A program made the translations under genes and the position numbers. DNA of 64,000 bases from Bin55 sp965205965 (GTDB lineage: Bacteria; Pseudomonadota; Gammaproteobacteria; Pseudomonadales; Azotimanducaceae), in assembly GCA_965205965.1 (NCBI GenBank), contig CBDBHT010000007.1, positions 744,001 through 808,000 on the forward strand, in the 5' to 3' direction. Below are positions 44,004 through 53,348 of this stretch, piece by piece. The notes beneath the pieces were generated by a model. It searched no databases and was not told where the DNA came from. It saw nothing but the letters and a program-made list of their open reading frames with translations. Each line of letters starts with the position of its first letter. Position 1 is the stretch's first letter.

Positions 44004-44035
44004 TTGGTGATAGTGGAGCACGATTATGATATAAA
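44004..44035 (+). promoter_or_regulatory. Candidate promoter for the rpsB operon
   Basis: TTGGTG at 44004-44009 with TATGAT at 44025-44030 (spacer 15) or TATAAA at 44030-44035 (spacer 20), in the map/rpsB divergent gap. The remaining 170-base leader before rpsB contains GC-rich inverted segments (around 44150-44180) that could serve the S2-dependent leader control known for rpsB, but the fold was not computed. Confidence 0.3.
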
Positions 44036-44204
44036 TTACTCTGCGTCCCCAAGGTAGTGAGGAAATTGGGGTGCGTAAGAGACATGTCGCGTTTTGAGAA
44101 TGCGTTGCGGGTGGTAGCCTGTCCTTGTTCATGGGATGCGTTACGGATTCAGCGCGAGAATGCGACGAAGGCGCACCATGCGCAAACCAACCCGGAGATT
44201 ATAA

Positions 44205-44951
44205 ATGACTCTACCTGACATTCGAGAGATGCTAGCCGTAGGCGTGCACTTCGGCCATCAAGCGCGATATTGGAATCCAAAGATGGCCCCTTATATCTTT
44301 GGTACAAGGAAGCGCGTTCATATTATCCATCTAGACCGAACCGTCGAGGCGATGGAGGCCGCGTTGGCGGAGATCCACAGACGCGCTGCGAAAAAAGAAA
44401 AGATCCTATTCATCGGCACTAAAAGGTCCGCTCAGAGCGCAATCCGGGAGGAGGCTGAACGGTGCGGGATGCCGTATGTTGATCGCAGATGGCTTGGTGG
44501 AATGTTGACCAACTACAAGACGATCCGTCAGTCTATTCGTCGCTTAACGGATCTGGAAGAACGGTTTGAAAGCGGCATGTTCGATCTTTTGTCTAAGAAA
44601 GAAGCACTACATAAGAAGCGTCTGATGGACAAACTGCAAAAGAGCTTGGGAGGTATTAAAAATATGGTCGGACTCCCGAATGTTTTGTTTGTCGTGGATG
44701 TCATGTACGAGCGGATCGCTGTTTCGGAAGCAAACAAACTGGGAATTCCGGTGATTGGAGTCGTGGATTCCAATAGCGATCCGGATGGAGTCGATTGGGT
44801 TATTCCTGGGAACGACGATGCACAAAAAGCCGTGAGGCTGTACGTTACCTCCGTCGCCGATGAAATCATCGCAGGTCGAGAGCAGGGTGAAAATGAAATA
44901 TCAGCTGACGAATTCATCGAAGTGGATGATGATGAAGTAGCAGCTGAGTAG
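44205..44951 (+). CDS. rpsB: 30S ribosomal protein S2
   Basis: Small-subunit protein needed for S1 binding and initiation. Complete family pattern: VGVHFGHQARYWNPKMAPYIFG, RWLGGMLTNYKTIRQSI, and GIPVIGVVDSNSDPDGVDWVIPGNDDA (in parts), with the coiled-coil helix EALHKKRLMDKLQKSLGG between. 248 residues. Followed by tsf after 54 bases, the standard rpsB-tsf operon. Confidence 0.97.
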   Translation: MTLPDIREMLAVGVHFGHQARYWNPKMAPYIFGTRKRVHIIHLDRTVEAMEAALAEIHRRAAKKEKILFIGTKRSAQSAIREEAERCGMPYVDRRWLGGMLTNYKTIRQSIRRLTDLEERFESGMFDLLSKKEALHKKRLMDKLQKSLGGIKNMVGLPNVLFVVDVMYERIAVSEANKLGIPVIGVVDSNSDPDGVDWVIPGNDDAQKAVRLYVTSVADEIIAGREQGENEISADEFIEVDDDEVAAE

Positions 44952-45005
44952 ACACTGGCTTGGACGCGCTTCGACATGATGTTTAGTTAACGAGGAGGTA
45001 ATTTC

Positions 45006-45812
45006 GTGGCGGACACAGCAAAGATCAGGGAAGTTCGAGAAAGGACCGGAGTCGGTTTTGGCGATTGTAAGAGGGCACTTGACGAGTGCAATTGGGATAT
45101 AGAAGAAGCGATTGACTTTATTCGTCAACAAAGTGCCGTCAAAGCTCAAAAAAAAGCGGATCGATCGGCGAAGGAAGGACTGCTTGCTCTTAAAATCAGC
45201 ACCGGCGCAGAGGTTGGAGCTATCGTCGAGGTGAACGTAGAAACCGATTTCGCTGCCCGAAACGAGCGGTTCAGAGCATTCGCACAAAATGTCGTTGAGA
45301 GAATAGTGGTTGAGGGCGAGGACGCGCTAGAAAAGATGGCACCAGATCGTGATGAGCTCATTCAAGTAATAGGTGAGAACGTTTCATTACGTAGAGCAAA
45401 TCGCTTTACAGCGTCTAAAGGTACGATCGTTGGCTATCTTCATGCAAACGAGAAGGTTGGTTCGTTGGTCGAGCTTGTTGGAGGAGAACTGACACTAGGC
45501 AAAGACATTGCCATGCATATTACTGCCATGAGTCCAATCGTTGTTGATCCAAATGATTTGCCAGAGGACTTGATTGAACGGGAACGTAAAATCTTTTCTG
45601 CTCAAGCCGCGGAAAGCGGAAAACCTCCAACAATCGCAGAAAAAATGGTTGAGGGGAAACTGCGTAAATTCCGATCAGAAGCGAGTCTGACTGACCAGGC
45701 ATTTGTTCGTACGCCTGAGATTACTGTAGGCAAATTACTAGCCACCCAAGGAGCAACGTGCGTGCGTTTCGTTAGGTATGAAGTCGGGGAAAGTATTGAT
45801 GATCCATCGTAA
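45006..45812 (+). CDS. tsf: Elongation factor Ts
   Basis: Guanine-nucleotide exchange factor for EF-Tu. The N-terminal UBA-like domain with RERTGVGFGDCKRALDECNWD and the core motif VNVETDFAARNERF (TDFV region that contacts EF-Tu) are clear. 268 residues (Escherichia 283). The start is GTG 45006, fixed by a very strong Shine-Dalgarno AGGAGGT at 44993-44999, seven bases upstream. Confidence 0.96.
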   Translation: MADTAKIREVRERTGVGFGDCKRALDECNWDIEEAIDFIRQQSAVKAQKKADRSAKEGLLALKISTGAEVGAIVEVNVETDFAARNERFRAFAQNVVERIVVEGEDALEKMAPDRDELIQVIGENVSLRRANRFTASKGTIVGYLHANEKVGSLVELVGGELTLGKDIAMHITAMSPIVVDPNDLPEDLIERERKIFSAQAAESGKPPTIAEKMVEGKLRKFRSEASLTDQAFVRTPEITVGKLLATQGATCVRFVRYEVGESIDDPS

Positions 45813-45851
45813 ATTGTAAAAAATAGCAAGTCGTTGGGATTCAATAAGCAG

Positions 45852-46607
45852 ATGTCGTCTAACACCGTGACTTATCAAAGCATTCTTCTGAAGTTATCTG
45901 GTGAAGCACTTGGTGGTGACGGTAGAGGGGGACTGACGGTAGATGTTCTAGCGGAATTAGCAGAGCAGATAGAAGCAGTTTTACAAACTGGTACGCAGGT
46001 TGCCATAGTTTTGGGTGGTGGGAACATACTCCGCGGCCGTGATGTGGGCACTCATTCCTCACAGTTTGTGCTCCGCCGGACTACCGCGGACCAGATAGGA
46101 ATGCTCGCGACGGTAATCAATGCATTGGCTTTTCGCGATGCGCTGGCAGCGCGAAAACTGAGGGCTTGCGTGATGACGCCGTCTGCAATTGACGGCATGA
46201 GCGAGACATTTTCAGCTGAGACAGGCCGCCACGTGATGAGTAATCACGAAGTTCTTATCTGTGCTGGAGGTACCGGCAATCCGCTGTTTACGACAGATAC
46301 CACCGCGTGTCTTAGAGCAATAGAACTCGGGACTGATGTGGTGCTGAAAGCTACCTTAGTTGATGGTTTCTATGATTCTGATCCGACACTAAATTCCTCA
46401 GCGCGCCTGTTTGAAAAAATTACATATCAAGACGTTATCTCGCGAGAGTTAAAGCTGATGGATCTAACCTCTATATTATTGTGTCGAGACCATGGTATGC
46501 CACTTGTCGTTTTTAATATTTCAAACAAACGGGCCCTTATGAAGATCGTGAACGGCGAGAATGTCGGAACACTCGTGTACGCTCATGAGGGAGGGTCTCA
46601 GCCATGA
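45852..46607 (+). CDS. pyrH: UMP kinase
   Basis: Hexameric amino-acid-kinase-fold enzyme that phosphorylates UMP. Motifs ILLKLSGEALGGD, IVLGGGNILRG, the UMP-binding MLATVINALAFRDAL and GGTGNPLFTTDTTACLRAIE (in parts) are present. ATG 45852 preferred; the frame opens at a TTG at 45834. About 251 residues. The stop overlaps the frr start (ATGA). Confidence 0.95.
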   Translation: MSSNTVTYQSILLKLSGEALGGDGRGGLTVDVLAELAEQIEAVLQTGTQVAIVLGGGNILRGRDVGTHSSQFVLRRTTADQIGMLATVINALAFRDALAARKLRACVMTPSAIDGMSETFSAETGRHVMSNHEVLICAGGTGNPLFTTDTTACLRAIELGTDVVLKATLVDGFYDSDPTLNSSARLFEKITYQDVISRELKLMDLTSILLCRDHGMPLVVFNISNKRALMKIVNGENVGTLVYAHEGGSQP

Positions 46608-47161
46608 TTGATGAGATTATGGAAAATGCCAGTGGTCAAATGGACAAGTCGCTTGGGGCATTACATACAGCATTTGCAAGAATCAGAACGGGCCGCGCTA
46701 GTGTGTCGTTGTTGGATCATGTCGAGGTGGAATATTACGGGACACCAACACCGATTAAGCAAGTAGCCACGGTGAAAGTTGAGGAAGGTAGGACTCTTCA
46801 TATAACTCCATGGGAGAAATCTTTAATACCGGTGATCGAGAAATCAATTCTGCAGAGTAATCTTGGCGTTACACCTGCATCAACTGGTGAGATAATCAGG
46901 TTGCCACTACCGCCCTTGACCGAGGAAAACCGGCGCGAGTTGATTAAGCGCGCGCGACACGAAGCCGAAGCTGCTCGGGTGGCCTTAAGAAACATTCGCC
47001 GAGAAGCCATTCATGATTTTCGCGACATGGTGAAAGAAAAAATGATTTCGGAAGACGAGGAGCATCAAGCAGAGGACAGAATCCAGCACATCACGGACCG
47101 GCATGTTAAAAAAGTCGATGAACTATTGGAGCAGAAAGAAGCCGACCTTATCGAAATTTGA
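46604..47161 (+). CDS. frr: Ribosome recycling factor
   Basis: Splits post-termination ribosomes with EF-G. 185 residues, exactly the family size, with the pattern FARIRTGRASVSLLDHVEVEYYG (in parts), PWEKSLIPVIEKSI, IRLPLPPLTEENRRELIK and VKKVDELLEQKEADL. Overlaps pyrH upstream. In many gammaproteobacteria dxr follows; here uppS follows directly. Confidence 0.96.
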   Translation: MIDEIMENASGQMDKSLGALHTAFARIRTGRASVSLLDHVEVEYYGTPTPIKQVATVKVEEGRTLHITPWEKSLIPVIEKSILQSNLGVTPASTGEIIRLPLPPLTEENRRELIKRARHEAEAARVALRNIRREAIHDFRDMVKEKMISEDEEHQAEDRIQHITDRHVKKVDELLEQKEADLIEI

Positions 47162-47211
47162 TACCGAATTGCGATGCGGCTAGCTCTATTTCGGTAAAAC
47201 GATGTTCACTT

Positions 47212-47976
47212 ATGCAGAGTTACGTCAAGTCTACGAACGATAAGAGCTTATTGGTTCCAAATCATGTTGCAATAATCATGGATGGTAACGGTCGGTGGGC
47301 AAGCATGAACAATCGACCGCATACTTATGGCCATCGGGCTGGAGCAAAACGAGTCAAACCAATCGTGAAAGCAAGCTATGAAGCAAGTATTCGAAATCTA
47401 ACCCTTTTTGCATTTAGTACAGAAAACTGGTTACGGCCGAAAGCTGAAGTCAGTTTGCTGCTTGATTTGATGCGGGAAACGATAAAAGCTGAAATCGACG
47501 AACTGAGTGCCCAAGGGATTAGGATATCTTTTATCGGAAACCGCTCACGATTCCCTCTAGATTTACAGCACCTCATGAATGATTGTGTAGAACAAACAAG
47601 CCATAACGACCATATGTTGTTAACTATCGCGGTCAACTACGGGGGGCATTGGGATATCAGCAATGCTGCCAGAGAACTCGCGGCGGCAGTAAGGCGAGGC
47701 GAGCTGTTGCTGGATGAGTGCAACGAACAAACGTATTCACGATATTTGTCTCTTGCTAATATGCCCCCTCCGGATCTTTGTATTCGCACCGGTGGTGATC
47801 AGCGCCTAAGTAACTTTCTCTTATGGGATTTGGCATATACCGAACTCTATTTCACACAAGTCTACTGGCCTGATTTTACGTCAAAACATTTGAAAGAAGC
47901 GTTGCATGAATATACACGACGAGACCGGAGATTTGGACTTCGTACAGTCAAGCGGCTACGTAATATGACTAGTTGA
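47212..47976 (+). CDS. uppS: Undecaprenyl diphosphate synthase (cis-prenyltransferase)
   Basis: Makes C55 undecaprenyl diphosphate, the lipid carrier for peptidoglycan and O-antigen precursors. Family motifs: AIIMDGNGRWA (catalytic Asp), HTYGHRAGAKRV, LTLFAFSTENWLRP, TIAVNYGGHWDI and IRTGGDQRLSNFLLWDLAYTE (in parts). ATG 47212 gives 254 residues; a TTG at 47158 overlapping the frr stop would add 18 residues of no family resemblance. Ends eight bases before cdsA. Confidence 0.95.
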   Translation: MQSYVKSTNDKSLLVPNHVAIIMDGNGRWASMNNRPHTYGHRAGAKRVKPIVKASYEASIRNLTLFAFSTENWLRPKAEVSLLLDLMRETIKAEIDELSAQGIRISFIGNRSRFPLDLQHLMNDCVEQTSHNDHMLLTIAVNYGGHWDISNAARELAAAVRRGELLLDECNEQTYSRYLSLANMPPPDLCIRTGGDQRLSNFLLWDLAYTELYFTQVYWPDFTSKHLKEALHEYTRRDRRFGLRTVKRLRNMTS

Positions 47977-47984
47977 ATTGACAA

Positions 47985-48788
47985 ATGTTTGAAATCAATC
48001 GAATCGCATCCGCTCTCGTAGCCGCACCTATAGCCATTGCTGCTATTGTATGGTTGCCTTTCACGTGGTTCGTCTGCTTGGTCGGTGTATCTTGTACTTG
48101 GGTGGCTTACGAATGGAGTCTTTTGGCAGGAATTGCGTCAAGGATGACCAGGATCGTCTTAGCCATCCTGATCGGTTCATTTTCAATTGCGATTTCGTTC
48201 CTTACTCTGTCAATTGAGTTTGTCTACTTGATTGGAGTATTGGTCTGGATTCCAGCGGTATTGGTTGTACTTCTATACCCTCGAAGCGAATTTCTGTTAC
48301 AGATGAAATGGTTGAACATGGGGTTTGGCGCGCTTATTTGCATTGTGTTCGCGAATTCAGTAGTTTTTACTCGAACGTTCGATAGTCATGGCTTGCATCT
48401 TCTTATTCTTGTTATTGCTGTATGGGCCATAGATAGTGGTGCGTATTTTTGTGGACGATTGCTCGGTCACTTTCATCTACATCCAGCCGTAAGCCCTAAC
48501 AAGACGTGGGAAGGTGTAATAGGTGGTACATTATGCGGTACCCTCGTTATACTCCTTGGGGCGGTTTACGTGCTGAAGATCAGTACTTTTGCATTCATTT
48601 TGGAGTTGGCTTTGTTTGTAGTAGCTTTCGCGATTTTTGGAGACTTATTCGAGAGTGCGCTTAAGCGCTCGGCCGAAGTAAAGGAATCGGGTTTTTTTCT
48701 GCGGGGGCACGGAGGAGCATTTGATCGACTTGATTCCTTGCTTGCAGCCTCGCCATACTATGCGCTAGCCGTGGGGCTTACGCGGTAA
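47985..48788 (+). CDS. cdsA: Phosphatidate cytidylyltransferase
   Basis: Polytopic membrane enzyme that makes CDP-diacylglycerol, the substrate of PgsA encoded at 960. About eight hydrophobic segments. The family signature is near the C-terminus: SPNKTWEGVIGG and GDLFESALKRSAEVKES followed by HGGAFDRLDS. 267 residues. Part of the frr-uppS-cdsA-rseP run. Confidence 0.93.
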   Translation: MFEINRIASALVAAPIAIAAIVWLPFTWFVCLVGVSCTWVAYEWSLLAGIASRMTRIVLAILIGSFSIAISFLTLSIEFVYLIGVLVWIPAVLVVLLYPRSEFLLQMKWLNMGFGALICIVFANSVVFTRTFDSHGLHLLILVIAVWAIDSGAYFCGRLLGHFHLHPAVSPNKTWEGVIGGTLCGTLVILLGAVYVLKISTFAFILELALFVVAFAIFGDLFESALKRSAEVKESGFFLRGHGGAFDRLDSLLAASPYYALAVGLTR

Positions 48789-48872
48789 TTCGTTCAATGA
48801 TTGATCTCGATTACGAATAGAACCAAGGCAGTGACGTTTTGTCCAATAAATGAATAGGGATTTGGGTGGTTA

Positions 48873-50201
48873 GTGGACGTACTGGTTTATATTGTAGCGA
48901 TTATTGCTGCGTTCATTATTCTTGTGGTTGCACATGAACTTGGGCATTACGTCGTTGCGCGTTTGTCGGGAGTTGCAGTACTTGAATTTTCCGTAGGCTT
49001 CGGCAAGCGACTTGTTTCGTTCCGAGATCGGCGCGGTACGCTCTTTGCTATATCCGCAATTCCTTTGGGCGGATTTGTTCGGATGCTCGATGAACGGGAA
49101 GCTGAAGTTCCAGAGAATTTGAAGCCCTTCGCGTTTAATTCAGCAGCTCCTTGGCGGCAGATATGTATTGCACTTGCCGGCCCGTTCGCCAACCTTGTAT
49201 TGACCTTTGTCATCTACTGGATTCTGTTGGTAGGCGGCAGCAGTATGCCGATACCGATATTGGGGCATGTTGATCCATCAACACCCGCTTATCAGGCGGG
49301 ATTGCGTGGTGGGGAAGAGATAGTGAGTGTTGACGGAGTAAGCACTCCCTCTTGGTTCCATATCAATCTTCGTCTCACAAACTGGATAGGAGATACTGGC
49401 GCAATCTATATTGGAGCTAATGCGAACGAAGGCTATAGAGATTTTTCTATTACAGTTGATAATTGGCTCGAAGGCGAATCTGAACTGAATTTATTGCAGG
49501 GAATAGGTTTTCAACAGGATGCAAAACCTATTGTTGATGCTGTAATGCCCGACAGTGCTGCGGCCCAAAGTGGTTTGAAAGAGGGAGATACTATCCTGCG
49601 CATTGATGGACTACCTATCAATACTTGGAGTGCTTTTGTATCTGCCGTATCCAGTTCTCCTGGCCGGAGTCTCCAAATGGTTGTTGATCGAGATGGCCGG
49701 GAGAGATTAGTCGTGCTCCATCCGGAGCGTCGATTGGACAACGTCGGCGAATCCTACGGTTGGGCTGGCGTGTCTCTCCGTCTACAAACCCATCAGGTAC
49801 GGCTTCCACCTCACATGGCACTTAATCAGTCACTGAAAGACACATGGGCCGCGGTCGAGATGACGGTTAACATCGTCCGTAAAATGTTTTTGGGAGATGT
49901 ATCAGTTGAGAGTCTTGCCGGTCCACTGACTATTGCTCAAATCGCGGGGGAATCAGCGCGGAGTGGTTGGAGGAATTTCTGCCATCTTTTAGCTCTGCTT
50001 TCAGTAAGTCTTGCTGTAATCAATTTATTGCCGATTCCTTTGCTTGACGGCGGTCATGTTTTATACGGTTTGGTTCAAATGGTTACCCGCCATCCCGTTC
50101 CAGCGAAAGTGCAGCATGTTGGTCAGATTGTCGGAATGGTTTTCGTGGGTGCGCTGATTGTTCTTGTATTGTTCAACGACATCGTTCGATTGTTGGGATA
50201 G
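48873..50201 (+). CDS. rseP: Site-2 zinc metalloprotease RseP
   Basis: Inner-membrane intramembrane protease that performs the second cleavage of RseA (17369-18064) to release sigma-E, and also clears signal-peptide remnants. The zinc motif HELGH is at residues 21-25 in the first membrane helix. Two PDZ domains follow in the middle (PAYQAGLRGGEEIVSVDG and AAAQSGLKEGDTILRIDG). The third zinc ligand region NLLPIPLLDGGHV lies near the C-terminus. 442 residues, standard. Start GTG 48873. Directly precedes bamA. Confidence 0.95.
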   Translation: MDVLVYIVAIIAAFIILVVAHELGHYVVARLSGVAVLEFSVGFGKRLVSFRDRRGTLFAISAIPLGGFVRMLDEREAEVPENLKPFAFNSAAPWRQICIALAGPFANLVLTFVIYWILLVGGSSMPIPILGHVDPSTPAYQAGLRGGEEIVSVDGVSTPSWFHINLRLTNWIGDTGAIYIGANANEGYRDFSITVDNWLEGESELNLLQGIGFQQDAKPIVDAVMPDSAAAQSGLKEGDTILRIDGLPINTWSAFVSAVSSSPGRSLQMVVDRDGRERLVVLHPERRLDNVGESYGWAGVSLRLQTHQVRLPPHMALNQSLKDTWAAVEMTVNIVRKMFLGDVSVESLAGPLTIAQIAGESARSGWRNFCHLLALLSVSLAVINLLPIPLLDGGHVLYGLVQMVTRHPVPAKVQHVGQIVGMVFVGALIVLVLFNDIVRLLG

Positions 50202-50235
50202 TCACAAATATCGGCTAGTTTGGGGAGAAAATAAA

Positions 50236-52703
50236 GTGAGATTGTCGCACTTTATCAGCGCGTGTCTCGTTTTCGCAGTGGCGCAGAATATTGCTGCGAA
50301 CTACGGCTTCGTCGTTTCAGATATTCGGGTACAGGGTCTGATGCGGGTTCCTGCAGGAACGGTATTCAATCGAATACCTCTGGAGGTAGGGGCTGAAGCA
50401 GACTCCCACGCCGTTCGCGATTTGATTCGAAAACTCTACCAAACTGGCTATTTCGACGACATACAGGTCGAACGTGACGGTGACGTTTTATTAATTCGCG
50501 TTACCGAGCGGCCCGCGATAGATGAAATTACGATAGAAGGGAACAAAGCTATTCCAGAAGAAGAGCTACGCAAGGGGTTAGCTTCCATTGGTTTGGAAGA
50601 AGGCGAAATATTCAAACAAGTTACGCTAGAAAGGATACAGATTGACTTAGAACGCCAATATACAGCGCAGGGAAAGTACAACGCCAGCATTGGAACGGAG
50701 GTTAAAAATCTACCGCGTAACCGAGTATCGATTGCCATCAATATTGAGGAAGGCAAGAGATCTGGAATTCAACAAATTCAAATCGTGGGGAATACCTTCT
50801 ACGATCAAAATATCCTGCTTAGTGAGATGGAGCTAAAGCATCCGACGTATACAGGTATCTTGCGTGGCCAACACAAGTATTCGAGAGAGAAGCTTTCTGG
50901 CGACTTGGAAAGCCTTGAGGCCTTTTATCGAAACCGTGGCCATGTGGAATTTACGATCATGTCAACTCAGGTGAGCATGACTCCAGACCGTAGACATGTA
51001 TACATCACTATCAATATTAACGAGGGCGACAGGTATACCATTAACAAAGTTGATCTTATAGGCGACCTTGGCGAGGTTCGGCCTCAACTATTGGAATCTT
51101 TATTTCTTGTCCAAAAAGGACAGATTTTCTCCAATTCGTTGGTAGCCGCCACGGAAGAACGCTTGAATGCTGCACTAGGTAATTCGGGCTATACATTTTC
51201 TACTGCTTCTGGTGTTCCCCAGGTTAACGATGACGGTACGGTTGATATCAAATTCATTGTCAATACGGGGAAGCGGGTTTACGTGCGACGTCTTACGTTC
51301 ACGGGAAACGTTGTGTCGCAGGATGAGGTTCTTAGACGTGAGATGCGTCAATTTGAAGGAAGCTGGGCTTCGGCGTCTCTTATTGATCTATCAAAGCAAC
51401 GATTAGGCCGGTTGGGTTACTTTGAAGGGGTTAACGTTGCAACTCCCGTGGTTCCGGGTACCGAAGATCAAATTGACGTTAACTTCTCGGTTACGGAACA
51501 ACCAACGGGTTCGCTTGGTGGTGGGATTGGTTACCAAAAACATACCGGAATTATTCTTCAGGGCAACTTTGAACAACGGAATTTGGCTGGGAGTGGTAAC
51601 AGCCTTGGAATCGAGCTTAATTGGAGCGATTACCAGAAATCAGCAAATTACAGTTTCTTCGACCCTTACTTTACGGAAGAAGGCGTAAGTCGGGGAGTCA
51701 ATTTTTTCTACAGCGATACCAACTATAACGCTCGAAACCTTGCACAATATTCCACCAGTTCGCTGGGTGGTGGAATCACGTTTGGTTTTCCTATTGGAGA
51801 GACTCGCACACTGCAATTTGCGGGGAGATTTTCGTCCACTGATATTACAAGCGGGCTGTTGCAGTCTGCTGAAATTCAGGATTTGGTTGCCGCGGAAGGT
51901 GCAAAATTCCTCAATTACACGGTAGAAACACTATGGCGGAGTTCAACGCTTGATAGATTTCTATTCCCGACTCGTGGGCGAAAGAGATCGGTCGCCGTCG
52001 AACTAACTGTACCTGGAAGTGATCTGAATTTCTATAAAGTCGTCTATCAAGGTGACGTTTACTTACCAATGAAGAGACGAGGTTACGGTTTTCGTTTTCG
52101 TACGGAATTGGGTTATGGAGAAGCGTACGGAGATACGGGAGGGTTTCCTTTTTATGAACATTTTTATGCGGGTGGTTTGAATTCGGTACGCGGGTATGAG
52201 CGTTGGTCGCTGGGTCCTCGTAGCACACCGGCTACGCTAGATCCGGAGACGCCGGATCCGGAGATGCCGGATCCGGAGATGCCGGAAACGCCAGATCCGG
52301 AGATGCCCGAGATCCGGAGATGCCGGATCCGGAGATGCCGGAAACGCCAGATCCGGAGATGCCGGAAAGTCCGAGTCTTAATGATCGGGGCTACGCCTTT
52401 GGTGGAAATGCTCTTCTAGAGTTATCGACCGAGTTCTACTTTCCTATGCCTTTCGTCGAAAATTTGGGTCAAGTTCGTTCGGTATTTTTTATTGATGCTG
52501 GCAATGTTTTCAATACGAGTTGTAGTCAGCAGACGGCTAACTGCGTTGGTGTAGATTTGAATGAACTGAGATATTCAGCAGGAATTTCCGTTTCATGGAA
52601 TTCTCAGCTCGGGCCCATGACGGTATCTATTTCTGTTCCGTTTAATGATGGGCTGCGTGACGCAACAGAAGAGTTTGCCTTCGAATTCGGTTCCGCGCTC
52701 TAA
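50236..52703 (+). CDS. bamA: Outer membrane protein assembly factor BamA, with a repeat tract and frame break in loop 6
   Basis: Core of the Bam complex that folds beta-barrel proteins into the outer membrane. Start GTG 50236 begins a signal peptide (LSHFISACLVFAVAQNIAA). Five POTRA domains occupy about residues 22-420 (e.g. VRVTERPAIDEITIEGNK-like segment), then a 16-strand barrel. Loop 6 carries the conserved VRGYERWSLGP (VRGF in Escherichia). Directly after it, codons 669 onward consist of DPEMP/DPETP/ETP repeats (52240-52365). At 52306-52310 the pattern has CCCGA instead of a multiple of three, so the frame from the start ends at a TAG at 52417-52419. The C-terminal ~125 residues (GYAFGGNALLELSTEFYF to FAFEFGSAL) lie in the next frame to 52703. 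Corrected, the protein would be about 822 residues (Escherichia 810). A sequencing error, slippage or recoding could explain it. Confidence 0.92.
52240..52365 (+). repeat. In-gene tandem repeat (15-bp unit GATCCGGAGATGCCG) in BamA loop 6
   Basis: Blocks in order: GATCCGGAGACGCCG, two of GATCCGGAGATGCCG, the spacer GAAACGCCA, GATCCGGAGATGCC plus CGA, then two more full units, GAAACGCCA again, and a final unit. The run from 52255 onward is a duplicated higher-order block of about 56 bases. Translated, it reads DPEMP repeats with ETP spacers: acidic, proline-rich and without predicted secondary structure. The repeat makes length change by slippage or recombination likely. Confidence 0.95.
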
Positions 52704-52772
52704 TCGCAAGGATCTGCTCTGGTCTAAGACAAAGTCAGCCATTGATGGATCAATAGCCAAAGTTGGAGCTAC

Positions 52773-52778
52773 TATAAT
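52773..52778 (+). promoter_or_regulatory. Candidate -10 element (TATAAT) upstream of skp
   Basis: A perfect TATAAT sits 52 bases before the skp ATG in the 126-base bamA-skp gap. No good -35 hexamer at 16-18 bases was found, so this is weak evidence for a separate promoter for skp-lpxD-fabZ-lpxB. Confidence 0.25.
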
Positions 52779-52829
52779 CGTTCGTTCATTTACGCTGCTG
52801 ACAGTGGCGTTTTCTTTACAGGAGAGGTA

Positions 52830-53348
52830 ATGAAGATTCGAGTAACGCAAGCCTTGTATGTTTTTGCGATGTTATTGGCTGGAGCTTCCACTTTCGCGGA
52901 GCTAAGGATTGTTGTCGTCGACCCACTCAGGGCGATAGCGGAGAGTGCGGAAGCGCAGGGAGGTATGAAATCGATTCAGGAGGCACTCACACCCGAGCAG
53001 GACCGGCTGCGGAAACTCAACGATGAAATTGTCGAACACAAAGACAAAATACAGAAGGACCACGAGGTCATGTCATCAGCCGAACTGAATAAACTTCAGA
53101 ATACTATTGAAATCAAAACTATCGATCTTGAAGCTGGTGCACAGAAACTTCAGAAGGAATTCAAAGCTAAACAAGATCAGCTCAATGCACAGTTAGCTCC
53201 AAAGTTTGAAGCCGTGCTCAGAGATCTTATTGAGCTGGAAGGTTACGACCTGGTACTCAGGGCTGACTTAACATTGTGGGCCAATCCCAAACACGACGTC
53301 ACGAGAAAAGTGACTGAAAAGTTAAACGACAAGGCTAAGATGGAGTGA
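52830..53348 (+). CDS. skp: Periplasmic chaperone Skp (OmpH family)
   Basis: Trimeric jellyfish-like chaperone that carries unfolded outer-membrane proteins to BamA. A signal peptide (YVFAMLLAGASTFA, cleavage near residue 23) precedes LRIVVVDPLRAIAES and long charged helices (LRKLNDEIVEHKDKIQKD, LQKEFKAKQDQLNAQL) that form the tentacles. 172 residues. ATG 52830 has a good ribosome site (GGAGAGG seven bases before). Overlaps lpxD by four bases (GTGA). Confidence 0.88.
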   Translation: MKIRVTQALYVFAMLLAGASTFAELRIVVVDPLRAIAESAEAQGGMKSIQEALTPEQDRLRKLNDEIVEHKDKIQKDHEVMSSAELNKLQNTIEIKTIDLEAGAQKLQKEFKAKQDQLNAQLAPKFEAVLRDLIELEGYDLVLRADLTLWANPKHDVTRKVTEKLNDKAKME

